Source: an uncultured Gammaproteobacteria bacterium (GTDB lineage Bacteria; Pseudomonadota; Gammaproteobacteria; Steroidobacterales; GCA-2729495). From it: a stretch of 8,405 nt of DNA. The DNA lies in the NCBI GenBank assembly GCA_937958785.1, contig CALGMY010000146.1, forward strand, positions 1 through 8,405, given 5' to 3'. The position numbers and the translations under genes are program-made. This document shows positions 1 to 6,179 of this stretch, piece after piece (the first letter of the stretch is position 1; each line of letters starts with the position of its first letter). The notes under the pieces are model-generated. The model ran no database searches. It saw only the letters and a list, made by a program, of their open reading frames with translations, and had not been told where the DNA came from.

Positions 1-34
1 CGGATGTCTCATCACGGATTCCCCAGGAGTTGGC

Positions 35-1252
35 TTACTTGGCCGCGGCCTTGGCCACGGGCTTCTCGGCGGGCAGCGTCCAGCCCGCCGGCGGCGCGGA
101 CTTCTCCGGCACGCCCTTGTAGTTGCCGGGACCGATGTTCAGGGACGAGATGTCCATGACGTGGGTGTAGAGGTCCGACATGAAGCGCTGGCCCTTGCTG
201 CGGGTGAAGAGCAGCTTCTTGCCGTCGGGCGAGATGGCCGGGAAGCCGTCGAAGGCCGGGCTGAAGGTCAGGCGTCGGGGCGGCTCGGCGCCGGAGAGGT
301 CGCCGAGGTAAACGTCCCAGTTGTTGCCCTCGCCGATCCGCACGTAGGCGAAGTGCCGGCCGTCTGGCGCCGGGAACGGGGCCCAGTTCATGTCGTTGGT
401 GAAGGTGCGGGGCACGACGTTGGAGCCGTCGAGGTGCATGGTGAAGATCGTCATGGGCGTCTGGTTGCGCTGGCCGGTCTCCTCCCGGATGCGCTTCAGC
501 TCGGCGGTGACGCTGCGCTGCCAGGCGCGATAAAGGATGGTCTTGTTGTCGGGCAGGAAGTAGGGCGCGCCCTCCTGCCAGTCCGGCGTGAAGGTGAGCT
601 GCTTCTCGCCGGTGCCATCGGACTTCATGATCCAGATGTCCATGTTGCCGGCGATCTGCCGGCCGAACACGATCCACTGGCCGTCCGGCGAGACGGTGAC
701 TTCCGCCTCGTAGTACTTGTTGTTGGTCAGGCGCTTGACGTTGCCACCCTTGAGGTCCGAGGTGTACAGCTCGGCGCCCTGGGGGTAGTCGGTGTCCTCG
801 GACCAGTTGCCGACGGGCATGTCCATGTTGTCCCGGGTGGAGGTCCAGACGATCCGCTGCATGTCCGGGAAGAACCAGGAGCAGGCGTCCTGGCCCCGGT
901 CGTTGACCCGCCAGGCCTCGCTGCCGTCGTCCTTGAAGATCCATGTCAGCGCGCCGCCCGCGGACTTGTCGTCCTTGGCGCGCAGCGCCTTCGGGTCCTG
1001 CGTCTGGGCAATGATGTGGATGTTGTCGGGGGCGTAATAGGCCTCGGCGGTCTCCGGGATGTTCGGGATCACGCGGATCGGCAGCTCCTTCGCCGTCCAG
1101 TCGGGGGGGGCGCTGTCGGCCCCGGCCCGTGTGCTGGCCTTGGCAGTGGCGTCGGCGGCGGGCGCGGCATCGTCGGCAGCCGGGGCGGCGCCCGGCGCGG
1201 CGACCAGCAGGGTCGCGAAGATGGTGGTGAGGACGGTCGTCGAGCGTTTCAT
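35..1252 (-). CDS. Secreted PD40/TolB-like beta-propeller protein
   Basis: A 405-aa protein that probably folds as a periplasmic beta-propeller of the WD40-like PD40 (TolB C-terminal) type. Such folds usually bind proteins or glycans and the partner here is unknown. Residues 1-26 look like a Sec signal peptide (MKR, hydrophobic stretch, APAA). An Ala/Asp-rich linker follows. PD40-style strands recur at about residues 72-83, 128-140, 188-198 (SPDGQWIVFGR), 233-244, 296-305 and 341-352 (SPDGKKLLFTRS), with D-x-W/Y-x-x-x-x-D-G-x-x-x-x-x-L-T signatures between them. The C-terminus is an Ala/Lys-rich tail. The start at 1252 is chosen because GGGGGA (1261-1266) lies 8 nt upstream and the signal peptide begins there; an in-frame ATG at 1351 would add 33 unlikely residues. 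It lacks the TolB N-terminal domain, so it is not TolB itself. It is divergent from the amine oxidase-like gene. Confidence 0.85.
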   Translation of the reverse strand: MKRSTTVLTTIFATLLVAAPGAAPAADDAAPAADATAKASTRAGADSAPPDWTAKELPIRVIPNIPETAEAYYAPDNIHIIAQTQDPKALRAKDDKSAGGALTWIFKDDGSEAWRVNDRGQDACSWFFPDMQRIVWTSTRDNMDMPVGNWSEDTDYPQGAELYTSDLKGGNVKRLTNNKYYEAEVTVSPDGQWIVFGRQIAGNMDIWIMKSDGTGEKQLTFTPDWQEGAPYFLPDNKTILYRAWQRSVTAELKRIREETGQRNQTPMTIFTMHLDGSNVVPRTFTNDMNWAPFPAPDGRHFAYVRIGEGNNWDVYLGDLSGAEPPRRLTFSPAFDGFPAISPDGKKLLFTRSKGQRFMSDLYTHVMDISSLNIGPGNYKGVPEKSAPPAGWTLPAEKPVAKAAAK

Positions 1253-1286
1253 TCTTGTGTTCCCCCAGGCCCAGTTGCCTCGCCGG

Positions 1287-1292
1287 ATGATA
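1287..1292 (-). promoter_or_regulatory. Possible -10 element for the propeller gene
   Basis: On the minus strand TATCAT (one mismatch to TATAAT) lies 34 nt upstream of the start at 1252, which would give a leader of about 28 nt. No recognisable -35 hexamer sits 17 nt further up; the DNA there is GC-rich. This is a weak call resting on one hexamer in the 155-bp divergent gap. Confidence 0.25.
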
Positions 1293-1342
1293 GCGCAAGC
1301 GTCCGCGCACGCCGCGCCGCCGGTGTGCGGCGCCGTGGCAGT

Positions 1343-1370
1343 TTGTCGCACGATGCGTGGCGTGTACCAT
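1343..1370 (+). promoter_or_regulatory. Candidate sigma-70 promoter for the amine oxidase operon
   Basis: TTGTCG (1343-1348), a 16-bp spacer and TACCAT (1365-1370) form a plausible -35/-10 pair with two mismatches in each hexamer. Transcription would begin near 1377, giving a leader of about 31 nt to the ATG at 1408. This fits that start and argues against the upstream ATGs at 1357 and 1369. It is inferred from hexamers only. Confidence 0.35.
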
Positions 1371-1407
1371 GCGGGTACTTCCCGCCCCTACCCGCAGGAC
1401 CCGCACC

Positions 1408-2862
1408 ATGCCCCGACCCGGCTCCTATTCCCGTCGCACCATCGTCCAGGGCATGGGTGCCCTGCCCCTCGCCGCCGCCCTGGGGAATTCCGGCGTCGTC
1501 CGGGCCCAGAACCGCAGCAAGGTCCTCGTGATCGGCGCCGGGCTGTCGGGGCTCAACGCGGCCCTGCTGCTCGAGGAACAGGGCGTCGACGTGCAGGTCC
1601 TGGAGGGGCGGCAGCGGGTCGGCGGCCGCGTGCTCTCCCACCGGGACGTCGCCGGCAACCCCGAGTCCGGCGGCACCTCCTTCGGCGCTGGCTATGCCCG
1701 GCTCGTGGACGCCTGCAAGCGCTTCAAGGTGGGCCTCATCGACGTGACGCCGATCGTGCCCTTCTTCAATGAGCGCGAGCTGGTCCTGGACGGTAAACCC
1801 ATCCCGAAGGACCAGTGGCCCACCCACCCGCGCAACCCGTTCCCGGCGGCGTTCCGCCAGAGCATGCCCTGGACCTACCTGAACCCCCTGATCGGCAAGA
1901 ACAACCCGCTGAAAACAGGCGACGCCTGGCTCGATCCGGCCAATGCCCGCTACGACGTGTCGCTGCACCAGTGGCTCACCAGCCTCGGCGTATCTGAGCA
2001 GGTGATCGACCTCTGCTGGAACAACAACCCGAACTTCGGCACCACGGCCCACGACGTGTCGGCCATGATGGTGCTGTTCGGGGCGACCTTCGCCACGATG
2101 CAGGCCCAGCTGGGGGGCAAGACCTTCGGGTACACCGCCGTGGGCGGCAACCAGTCCATCCCGGAGGGCATGGCGGGGGGCCTGAAGAAGCCCGTACGCT
2201 TCGGCAGCAACGTGACGGGCATCCGCTCCACCGATGGCGGCACCGAGGTGCACTGCGCCGATGGCACCGTCTACAAGGCCGACTACGTCATTTGCTCGCT
2301 GCCCATGAGCGTGCTCCGCCGCGTCCAACTGGACCCGGTCCCCACCGGGGCCAAGCACCTCGCCATCAACACCCTGGCCTCCCAGCCCGTGAACCTGCTG
2401 CACCTGGCCGTGAAGAGGCCGTTCTGGGAGGACGACGGCCGCAGCCCCAACATCTTCAGCAATGGCCTCGCGGGCATGGTCGTCGCCGAACGCAAGGGCA
2501 AGGTCCCGACGGACATCACCAGCCTCACCATCTGGATCCGCGGCCGCAATGCCACCTGGATGGATACCCTCGAGACGAAGGACGCGATCGCCGCCATCAT
2601 GGACGACTTCTACCGGGTGCGGCCGGCCGCGAGAGGCAAGGTCGAGCCGAAGGTCTACCACTCCTGGTACCGGGACCCGTTCTCGGCCGGGGACTGGGCC
2701 GTCTGGGCACCCGGGCAGGTGAATGCCTTCGCGTCCGAGGTGGGCAAGCCGGTCGGCCGGATCCACTTCTGCGGCGAGCACACCGCCGTGTCCAACCGGG
2801 GCATGGAAGGCGCCATGGAGTCTGGCGAGCGGGCCGCCTTCGAGGTCCTCGGCCTCGTCTGA
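1408..2862 (+). CDS. Tat-exported FAD-dependent amine oxidase family protein
   Basis: A 484-aa flavoprotein of the monoamine oxidase/LAAO family (amino_oxidase fold); the family oxidises amines or amino acids with FAD and usually releases H2O2. The N-terminus has a Tat motif (SRRTIV, residues 8-13), a mild hydrophobic stretch and a likely cleavage site after RA (residue 33), so it should be exported folded with FAD. The dinucleotide site is GAGLSG (43-48), ribose-binding E66 and VGGRV (71-75). The C-terminal FAD motif is GEHT (456-459) followed by GMEGAMESGERAA. There is no Cys at the covalent-flavin position (region SAGDWAVWAPGQ), so FAD is probably non-covalent. By eye, the lysine that normally sits near flavin N5 is Leu330. 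AGGA lies 8 nt before ATG 1408, and earlier in-frame ATGs would bury the Tat motif. The substrate cannot be read from sequence. It is first in a likely operon with the next two genes. Confidence 0.9.
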   Translation: MPRPGSYSRRTIVQGMGALPLAAALGNSGVVRAQNRSKVLVIGAGLSGLNAALLLEEQGVDVQVLEGRQRVGGRVLSHRDVAGNPESGGTSFGAGYARLVDACKRFKVGLIDVTPIVPFFNERELVLDGKPIPKDQWPTHPRNPFPAAFRQSMPWTYLNPLIGKNNPLKTGDAWLDPANARYDVSLHQWLTSLGVSEQVIDLCWNNNPNFGTTAHDVSAMMVLFGATFATMQAQLGGKTFGYTAVGGNQSIPEGMAGGLKKPVRFGSNVTGIRSTDGGTEVHCADGTVYKADYVICSLPMSVLRRVQLDPVPTGAKHLAINTLASQPVNLLHLAVKRPFWEDDGRSPNIFSNGLAGMVVAERKGKVPTDITSLTIWIRGRNATWMDTLETKDAIAAIMDDFYRVRPAARGKVEPKVYHSWYRDPFSAGDWAVWAPGQVNAFASEVGKPVGRIHFCGEHTAVSNRGMEGAMESGERAAFEVLGLV

Positions 2863-2864
2863 TC

Positions 2865-4106
2865 ATGCACACCCTCATAAAACCCTTCCGCGCCCTGCGC
2901 CCCGCCACCGGCCAGGCGGCCGCCGTGGCCGCCCCGCCCTATGACGTGCTGAACACCGAGGAGGCGCGAGCGCAGGCCCGCGGTCGCCCCGCGAGCTTCC
3001 TGCACATTTCGAAGCCGGAGATCGACCTGCCGGAAGGCACCGACCCGTACTCGCCCGCGGTGTACGCGAAGGGCATGGCGAACCTCCAGCGGCTCATCGG
3101 CGACGGCGTGCTGGTGCGGGACGAGCAGCCCCGCTACTACATCTACCAGCTGCGGATGGGCGAGCACGAGCAGACCGGCATCGCCTGCATCGGCAGCGTG
3201 GTCGAGTACGACCGGAACCGCATCCGCAAGCACGAGTTCACGCGGCCGGACAAGGAGGACGACCGGGTCCGGCAGATCACCGCGCTCAACGCGCAGACCG
3301 GCCCGGTGCTGCTCGCCTACCGCAGCAACCCGGAGCTGAAGCTGATCATCCGCGAGCACCTGCGCGAGACCCCCGCGTTTGGCGCCACCACCGTCGATGG
3401 GGTCGGCCACTCGGTCTGGGTCGTCACGGGCCGGGAGCACATCTCCGCGATCACGCGCATCTTCGATGCCATGGACTCCCTCTACATCGCCGACGGCCAC
3501 CACCGGTCGGCGGCGGCGTCACGGGTGGCCGCCACCCGCGGCCAGGGCAACCCGCGCCACTCCGGCGACCTCGACTACAACTACTTCCTCTGCGTGGCCT
3601 TCCCCCACGACGAGATGCGGATCCTCGACTACAACCGGGTCGTGCGGGACCTGAACGGGCTGTCGACTGCCGACTTCCTGGTGACCATCGCCCGGCACTT
3701 CCAGGTGACGCCGGCCAACCGCCAGGCACGGCCCGCCCGCCCGGGCCAGTTCGGCATGTACCTGGGCGGCCAGTGGTACGCGCTCGACATCCGGCCGGAC
3801 CTCATCCCGAAGGACCCGGTCGCGAGCCTCGACGTGAGCCTGCTCCAGGAGCACCTGCTCGCGCCCGTGCTCGGCATCGGCGACCCGCGCCGGGACAAGC
3901 GCATCGACTTCGTGGGCGGCATCCGGGGCCTCGGCGAGCTCGAGCGTCGCGTGGACAGCGGCGAGATGGCCGTGGCCTTCGCCCTGTTCCCCACCAGCCT
4001 CGACGCGCTCATGGCCGTGGCAGACGCCAACCAGGTGATGCCGCCCAAGTCGACCTGGTTCGAGCCCAAGCTCGCGGACGGGTTGCTATCGCACGTGCTG
4101 GACTGA
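2865..4106 (+). CDS. DUF1015 family protein
   Basis: A 413-aa protein matching the DUF1015 (COG4198) family, whose biochemical function is not established; in other bacteria members are often found near serine biosynthesis genes, which are absent here. Recognisable motifs, in order, are PPYDV (24-28), RKHEFTRPDKEDDR (121-134), IADGHHR (208-214), DYNRVV (255-260), the block around GIGDPRRDKRIDFVGG (337-352) and MPPKSTWFEPK near the C-terminus (392-402). Length is normal and no signal peptide is seen, so it is probably cytoplasmic. ATG 2865 follows the preceding stop by only 2 nt and has no convincing Shine-Dalgarno sequence, so translation is probably coupled to the amine oxidase-like gene. 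The frame is open further upstream, but that part is an out-of-frame reading of the preceding gene. Confidence 0.9.
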   Translation: MHTLIKPFRALRPATGQAAAVAAPPYDVLNTEEARAQARGRPASFLHISKPEIDLPEGTDPYSPAVYAKGMANLQRLIGDGVLVRDEQPRYYIYQLRMGEHEQTGIACIGSVVEYDRNRIRKHEFTRPDKEDDRVRQITALNAQTGPVLLAYRSNPELKLIIREHLRETPAFGATTVDGVGHSVWVVTGREHISAITRIFDAMDSLYIADGHHRSAAASRVAATRGQGNPRHSGDLDYNYFLCVAFPHDEMRILDYNRVVRDLNGLSTADFLVTIARHFQVTPANRQARPARPGQFGMYLGGQWYALDIRPDLIPKDPVASLDVSLLQEHLLAPVLGIGDPRRDKRIDFVGGIRGLGELERRVDSGEMAVAFALFPTSLDALMAVADANQVMPPKSTWFEPKLADGLLSHVLD

Positions 4107-4124
4107 TCCCGGGGGGAGCGCTCC

Positions 4125-4772
4125 ATGGCCCGCCATCCCGTCGCACTACCCGCCCTGCTCCTGATCACCCTGGCTGGCGCCGGTGGCGCCGCGACGGCCG
4201 CGGGAGCCCCGGGGCCGGAGCTCTGCCAGCGCCTGCTGGAGGGCGTGTCGGTCACGATGGATTTCGACGCGGCGAAGGCCGAGTGGACCGCCCGCGGCTA
4301 CCAGGACGTCTCGCCCGCGCAGCTGCCCGGGGCGCTGCCCAACAACCAGCTGCAGCTGAAGTTCGTCCGGGACGGCGGGGCGCGGGCGGGCCAGCCGGGC
4401 AGTGCCACCCTGGTATGGCAGACGAGCCCGGATGACCCGCGCCAGGTCACCGTGTCCTACCAGCTGGTCGGCACGGTCACGGGCCCGCTGCTCACGGGCG
4501 GCTGGTCCCACGGCCGGATGTTCCTCGACCGCAAGGCGGACTTCTGCCCGCCGGACCCGAAGTTCCCCCGGGACTGTGCGGTGGACGAGATCCGCGCCCG
4601 CGGGCCGCTGTCTCCGGACAACTTCCAGTGCACCTACACCGTCGCCGCGCGGCTGCTCGCCCCCGCCAGCGGGCTGATCACCGAGAGCGTGCAGCGCACG
4701 GAGCAGTCCGTGAACCAGGGCAAGGAAGACCTCGTGCGCCAGCTCAAGTCCGGGCGGCCACCCACGCCCTAG
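4125..4772 (+). CDS. Secreted hypothetical protein with four cysteines
   Basis: A 215-aa protein of unrecognised family. Residues 1-26 form a Sec signal peptide (MARH, long Ala/Leu core, cleavage probably around ATAAG). The mature part has four cysteines (C34, C141, C151, C169), enough for two disulfides in the periplasm. Its middle section alternates polar and hydrophobic residues (about 75-118, including QLQLKF and VTVSYQLV), as in a beta-sheet domain. The last 35 residues are polar and probably helical. An excellent ribosome site (GGGGGGAG, 4111-4118) lies 6 nt before the ATG. It follows the DUF1015 gene by 18 nt and is probably the last gene of that operon. No function is assigned. Confidence 0.75.
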   Translation: MARHPVALPALLLITLAGAGGAATAAGAPGPELCQRLLEGVSVTMDFDAAKAEWTARGYQDVSPAQLPGALPNNQLQLKFVRDGGARAGQPGSATLVWQTSPDDPRQVTVSYQLVGTVTGPLLTGGWSHGRMFLDRKADFCPPDPKFPRDCAVDEIRARGPLSPDNFQCTYTVAARLLAPASGLITESVQRTEQSVNQGKEDLVRQLKSGRPPTP

Positions 4773-4777
4773 CGTTC

Positions 4778-4801
4778 CACCCGCAGCCCGGCGGGCGGGT
4801 G
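4778..4801. terminator. Candidate bidirectional hairpin between convergent genes
   Basis: CACCCGC (4778-4784) and GCGGGTG (4795-4801) are perfect inverted arms of 7 bp around a 10-nt GC-rich loop. It fills the 29-nt gap between the stop of the secreted protein and the stop of dodecin, where a shared terminator is expected. There is no T-tract on either side, so it is not a classical intrinsic terminator and may simply block or stabilise the 3' ends. Confidence 0.45.
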
Positions 4802-5005
4802 TCAGTCGTCGAGCACGAAGGTCACCAGCATGTTGACCTGGTACTCGACCACCTTGCCCTTGGTGACGCGCACCTGCTGTTCCTTGACCCAGGCGCTCGT
4901 GATGTTCCGAAGGGTCTTGTCGGCGCGCGCGATGTCCTTGTGGATGGCATCGTCGAAGCCCTTCTTCGAGGTGCTGCTGATCTCGGTGACCTTGGCGACG
5001 GACAT
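4802..5005 (-). CDS. Dodecin family flavin-binding protein
   Basis: A 67-aa protein with the dodecin pattern throughout. Dodecins form hollow dodecamers that store or sequester flavins (FMN, riboflavin or CoA-linked forms) in the cytoplasm. Visible features are the first strand (VAKVTEISSTS), one helix (GFDDAIHKDIARADKTLRNI), W39 at the flavin-stacking position, E42-Q43, the strand YQVNMLVTF with Q56, and the acidic end LDD. Length is typical. The start at 5005 is preferred because GGGAG (5014-5018) lies 8 nt upstream; the ATG at 5011 is only 2 nt from it, and the longer frame to 5155 adds 50 residues unlike the family. It stands alone, convergent with the secreted-protein gene. Confidence 0.93.
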   Translation of the reverse strand: MSVAKVTEISSTSKKGFDDAIHKDIARADKTLRNITSAWVKEQQVRVTKGKVVEYQVNMLVTFVLDD

Positions 5006-5048
5006 CGGCATTTCTCCCGCTTGTTGTCGTTCTTGTATTCGCCACCCG

Positions 5049-5077
5049 AGGCTAGGGACGAGGGCGGGAACTGTCAA
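5049..5077 (-). promoter_or_regulatory. Sigma-70 promoter of dodecin
   Basis: On the minus strand a perfect TTGACA (forward 5072-5077), a 17-bp spacer and TAGCCT (forward 5049-5054) give a consensus -35, ideal spacing and a weak -10. Transcription would start near 5042, with a leader of about 36 nt before the dodecin ATG. Confidence 0.55.
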
Positions 5078-5118
5078 CGCGACGGGCGCACCGCCTGAAG
5101 GCAGGTGAATACCGCTTC

Positions 5119-5188
5119 GCACCAGGGCGGAGCACAAAGGCACCAGTGGAAACACGCAAGGCGCTGAGTTTCCTCAACCCCGCCCTGG
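5119..5188. repeat. Short direct and inverted repeats upstream of the sigma-54 promoter
   Basis: GCACCAG occurs at 5119-5125 and 5140-5146, 21 bp apart (two helical turns), at about -93 to -66 relative to the predicted start. CCAGGGCGG (5122-5130) is perfectly inverted as CCGCCCTGG (5180-5188), which overlaps the -24 element. These could be sites for an enhancer-binding protein or for the LacI-type HTH encoded downstream. In GC-rich DNA repeats of 7-9 bp can also arise by chance. Confidence 0.3.
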
Positions 5189-5201
5189 CACGATTCCTGC
5201 A
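5186..5201 (+). promoter_or_regulatory. Sigma-54 (RpoN) -24/-12 promoter
   Basis: TGGCACG (5186-5192), ATTC, then CTGCA (5197-5201) matches the RpoN consensus TGGCACG-N4-TTGCW with one mismatch. The invariant GG (5187-5188) and GC (5199-5200) are separated by exactly 10 bp, and the base before TGG is C as preferred. Transcription should begin near 5212, giving a leader of about 43 nt to the LacI-type HTH gene. Such promoters need an AAA+ enhancer-binding activator, and none is encoded in the window. Confidence 0.75.
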
Positions 5202-5254
5202 AATGTCACCGTAGGGCCATGCCACTCACCGGACAGCACGAGGAACTTGCCGCA

Positions 5255-5482
5255 ATGAAAGCCGCCACCATCCAGGACGTCGCAGATCGGGCTGGCGTTT
5301 CCATCAAGACAGTATCCAGAGTCACCAACGACGCGCGGTACGTGCGCGCCGAGACCGCCGCCCGGGTACGCGACGCCATTGTCGAGCTGAACTACCGCCC
5401 GAATGCTCAGGCGGTCTACCTCGCGCGCCTGGGTTCTCGCCGCCAGAAAACGCCAACTGACGCCGCGGATCGTCCGCTCTGA
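5255..5482 (+). CDS. Sensorless LacI-type HTH DNA-binding protein
   Basis: A 75-aa protein consisting only of the DNA-binding headpiece of a LacI/GalR regulator. The helix-turn-helix is TIQDVADRAGVSIKTVSRV (5-23); the third helix and hinge follow, with AETAARVRDAIVELNYRPN (32-50) and AQAVYLA, the YRPNAxAxxLA hinge signature. It then stops after a short Arg/Lys-rich tail. Normal family members have about 330 aa, with a sugar-binding-like sensor domain that is wholly absent here, and no other frame downstream encodes one. ATG 5255 has AGGAA 9 nt upstream and begins right before the HTH; ATG 5219 would add 12 residues. It is probably a small DNA-binding protein, though a decayed regulator is possible. 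A sigma-54 promoter precedes it and a DUF2934 gene follows after 17 nt, suggesting co-transcription. Confidence 0.85.
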   Translation: MKAATIQDVADRAGVSIKTVSRVTNDARYVRAETAARVRDAIVELNYRPNAQAVYLARLGSRRQKTPTDAADRPL

Positions 5483-5499
5483 CCCAAGGAGCATCGCCG

Positions 5500-5760
5500 A
5501 TGGCTACAACACTGCACACTGGTGCGACGCCCTTGCGAACGCCGCGCCCCGGAAGGCGGGGATCCAAGCGAGCAGCGGCTGCCCCCAACGTCGCCGCTGA
5601 CGAGCGGCCTCCCCCTGCGGGCGATTGGCGGACTCGCCAGGAGATGATCGCCAAAGCTGCCTATTACCGGGCAGAGCAGCGTGCCTTCGCGCCCGGCTTC
5701 GAACTCGTTGACTGGCTGGCCGCCGAAGCAGAGGTTGATGCGGGTTTCTCGGGCAGGTGA
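5500..5760 (+). CDS. DUF2934 domain protein
   Basis: An 86-aa protein. The first 40 or so residues are low-complexity and basic (Arg/Pro/Ala/Thr), and the remainder matches the DUF2934 pattern: RQEMIAKAAYYRAEQR, then FAPG, then DWLAAEAEV. DUF2934 is a short, probably helical domain of unknown function; its members are often small stand-alone proteins. No signal peptide or membrane segment is seen. A strong ribosome site (AAGGAG, 5486-5491) lies 8 nt before the ATG. It sits 17 nt after the LacI-type HTH gene and is probably on the same sigma-54 transcript. It ends 32 nt from the convergent doc gene. Confidence 0.8.
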   Translation: MATTLHTGATPLRTPRPGRRGSKRAAAAPNVAADERPPPAGDWRTRQEMIAKAAYYRAEQRAFAPGFELVDWLAAEAEVDAGFSGR

Positions 5761-5792
5761 CGATCTCACTTCGCGCCAGTCGCGCTCCCCGC

Positions 5793-6179
5793 TCAGCGCC
5801 GCTTCAGGTGCGTACGAATCCAGGCCGCGAAGTGAGCTTCTTCAACGTCGCCGCTGGCGACACCGAGCATGGTGATCGTCGCGTCGGCCTGGGTCGCCAC
5901 GAGCCGGTGGCCATTAAAGGCGAGAAAGATGCCGACCGCCAGGAAAGCGGCCCGCTTGTTGCCGTCAACGAACGGATGATTCTTCGCGAGTCCGACCCCG
6001 TAGGCGGCCGCCAGATCGGCGAGGTCCGGTTGCCCATAGGTGGCCAGATGCCGCGGCCGGCCCAGTGCTGATTCGAGCAGGGCCTCGTCGCGCAGGCCCG
6101 TCCTTCCGCCATGCTCAGCGAGACTCTCGTCGTGCAGCAGGCACAGGGCCCGCTTGTCGAGCCAGTGCCAGCCGCTCAT
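5793..6179 (-). CDS. doc: Doc-type (Fic fold) toxin of a type II toxin-antitoxin system
   Basis: A 128-aa death-on-curing family protein (COG3654). The Fic core motif is H68-PFVDGNK-R76. The lysine at position 75, where AMPylating Fic enzymes have glycine (HxFx[D/E]GNGR), is the Doc hallmark. In phage P1 Doc that lysine version makes the enzyme an EF-Tu kinase that stalls translation. The N-terminal segment (LCLLHDESLAEHGG, then GLRDEALLESALGRP) is also typical, and length is normal. All recognisable active-site residues are present, so it should be active. Its ATG overlaps the antitoxin stop (ATGA, 6176-6179), so it is translated with its antitoxin. The EF-Tu target is inferred from the family. 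Confidence 0.93.
   Translation of the reverse strand: MSGWHWLDKRALCLLHDESLAEHGGRTGLRDEALLESALGRPRHLATYGQPDLADLAAAYGVGLAKNHPFVDGNKRAAFLAVGIFLAFNGHRLVATQADATITMLGVASGDVEEAHFAAWIRTHLKRR

Noticed and set aside
12..1409. A 465-codon open frame on the minus strand covering the propeller gene
   Set aside because: It is in another frame of the same strand and reads as Arg/Gly/His/Pro/Gln-rich nonsense with no family motifs; the 35-1252 frame has a signal peptide, PD40 repeats and a ribosome site.
161..1531. A 456-codon plus-strand open frame opposite the propeller gene
   Set aside because: It has no recognisable domain and a Val/Gly/Arg composition expected from antisense codon bias; it also runs into the start of the next real gene.
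1249..2781. A 510-codon open frame opposite the amine oxidase-like gene
   Set aside because: The translation is Val/Gly/His/Arg-rich, typical of the antisense of a GC-biased gene, while the plus strand carries intact FAD-binding and Tat motifs.
2292..2864. An N-terminal extension of the DUF1015 gene
   Set aside because: The frame is open but encodes Arg/Pro/Gly-rich shadow of the amine oxidase-like C-terminus; the family begins at MHTLIKPFRALRP (2865).
2655..3503. A 282-codon minus-strand frame across the amine oxidase/DUF1015 junction
   Set aside because: It spans two well-supported plus-strand genes and shows only antisense-type composition.
5006..5155. A 117-aa form of dodecin with a long N-terminal extension
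   Set aside because: The added 50 residues do not resemble dodecins, cover the TTGACA promoter, and the ribosome site is placed for the ATG at 5005.
5483..5760. A frameshifted sensor domain completing the LacI regulator
   Set aside because: None of the translated plus-strand frames here shows LacI sensor-domain sequence; one frame gives an intact DUF2934 protein with its own ribosome site.
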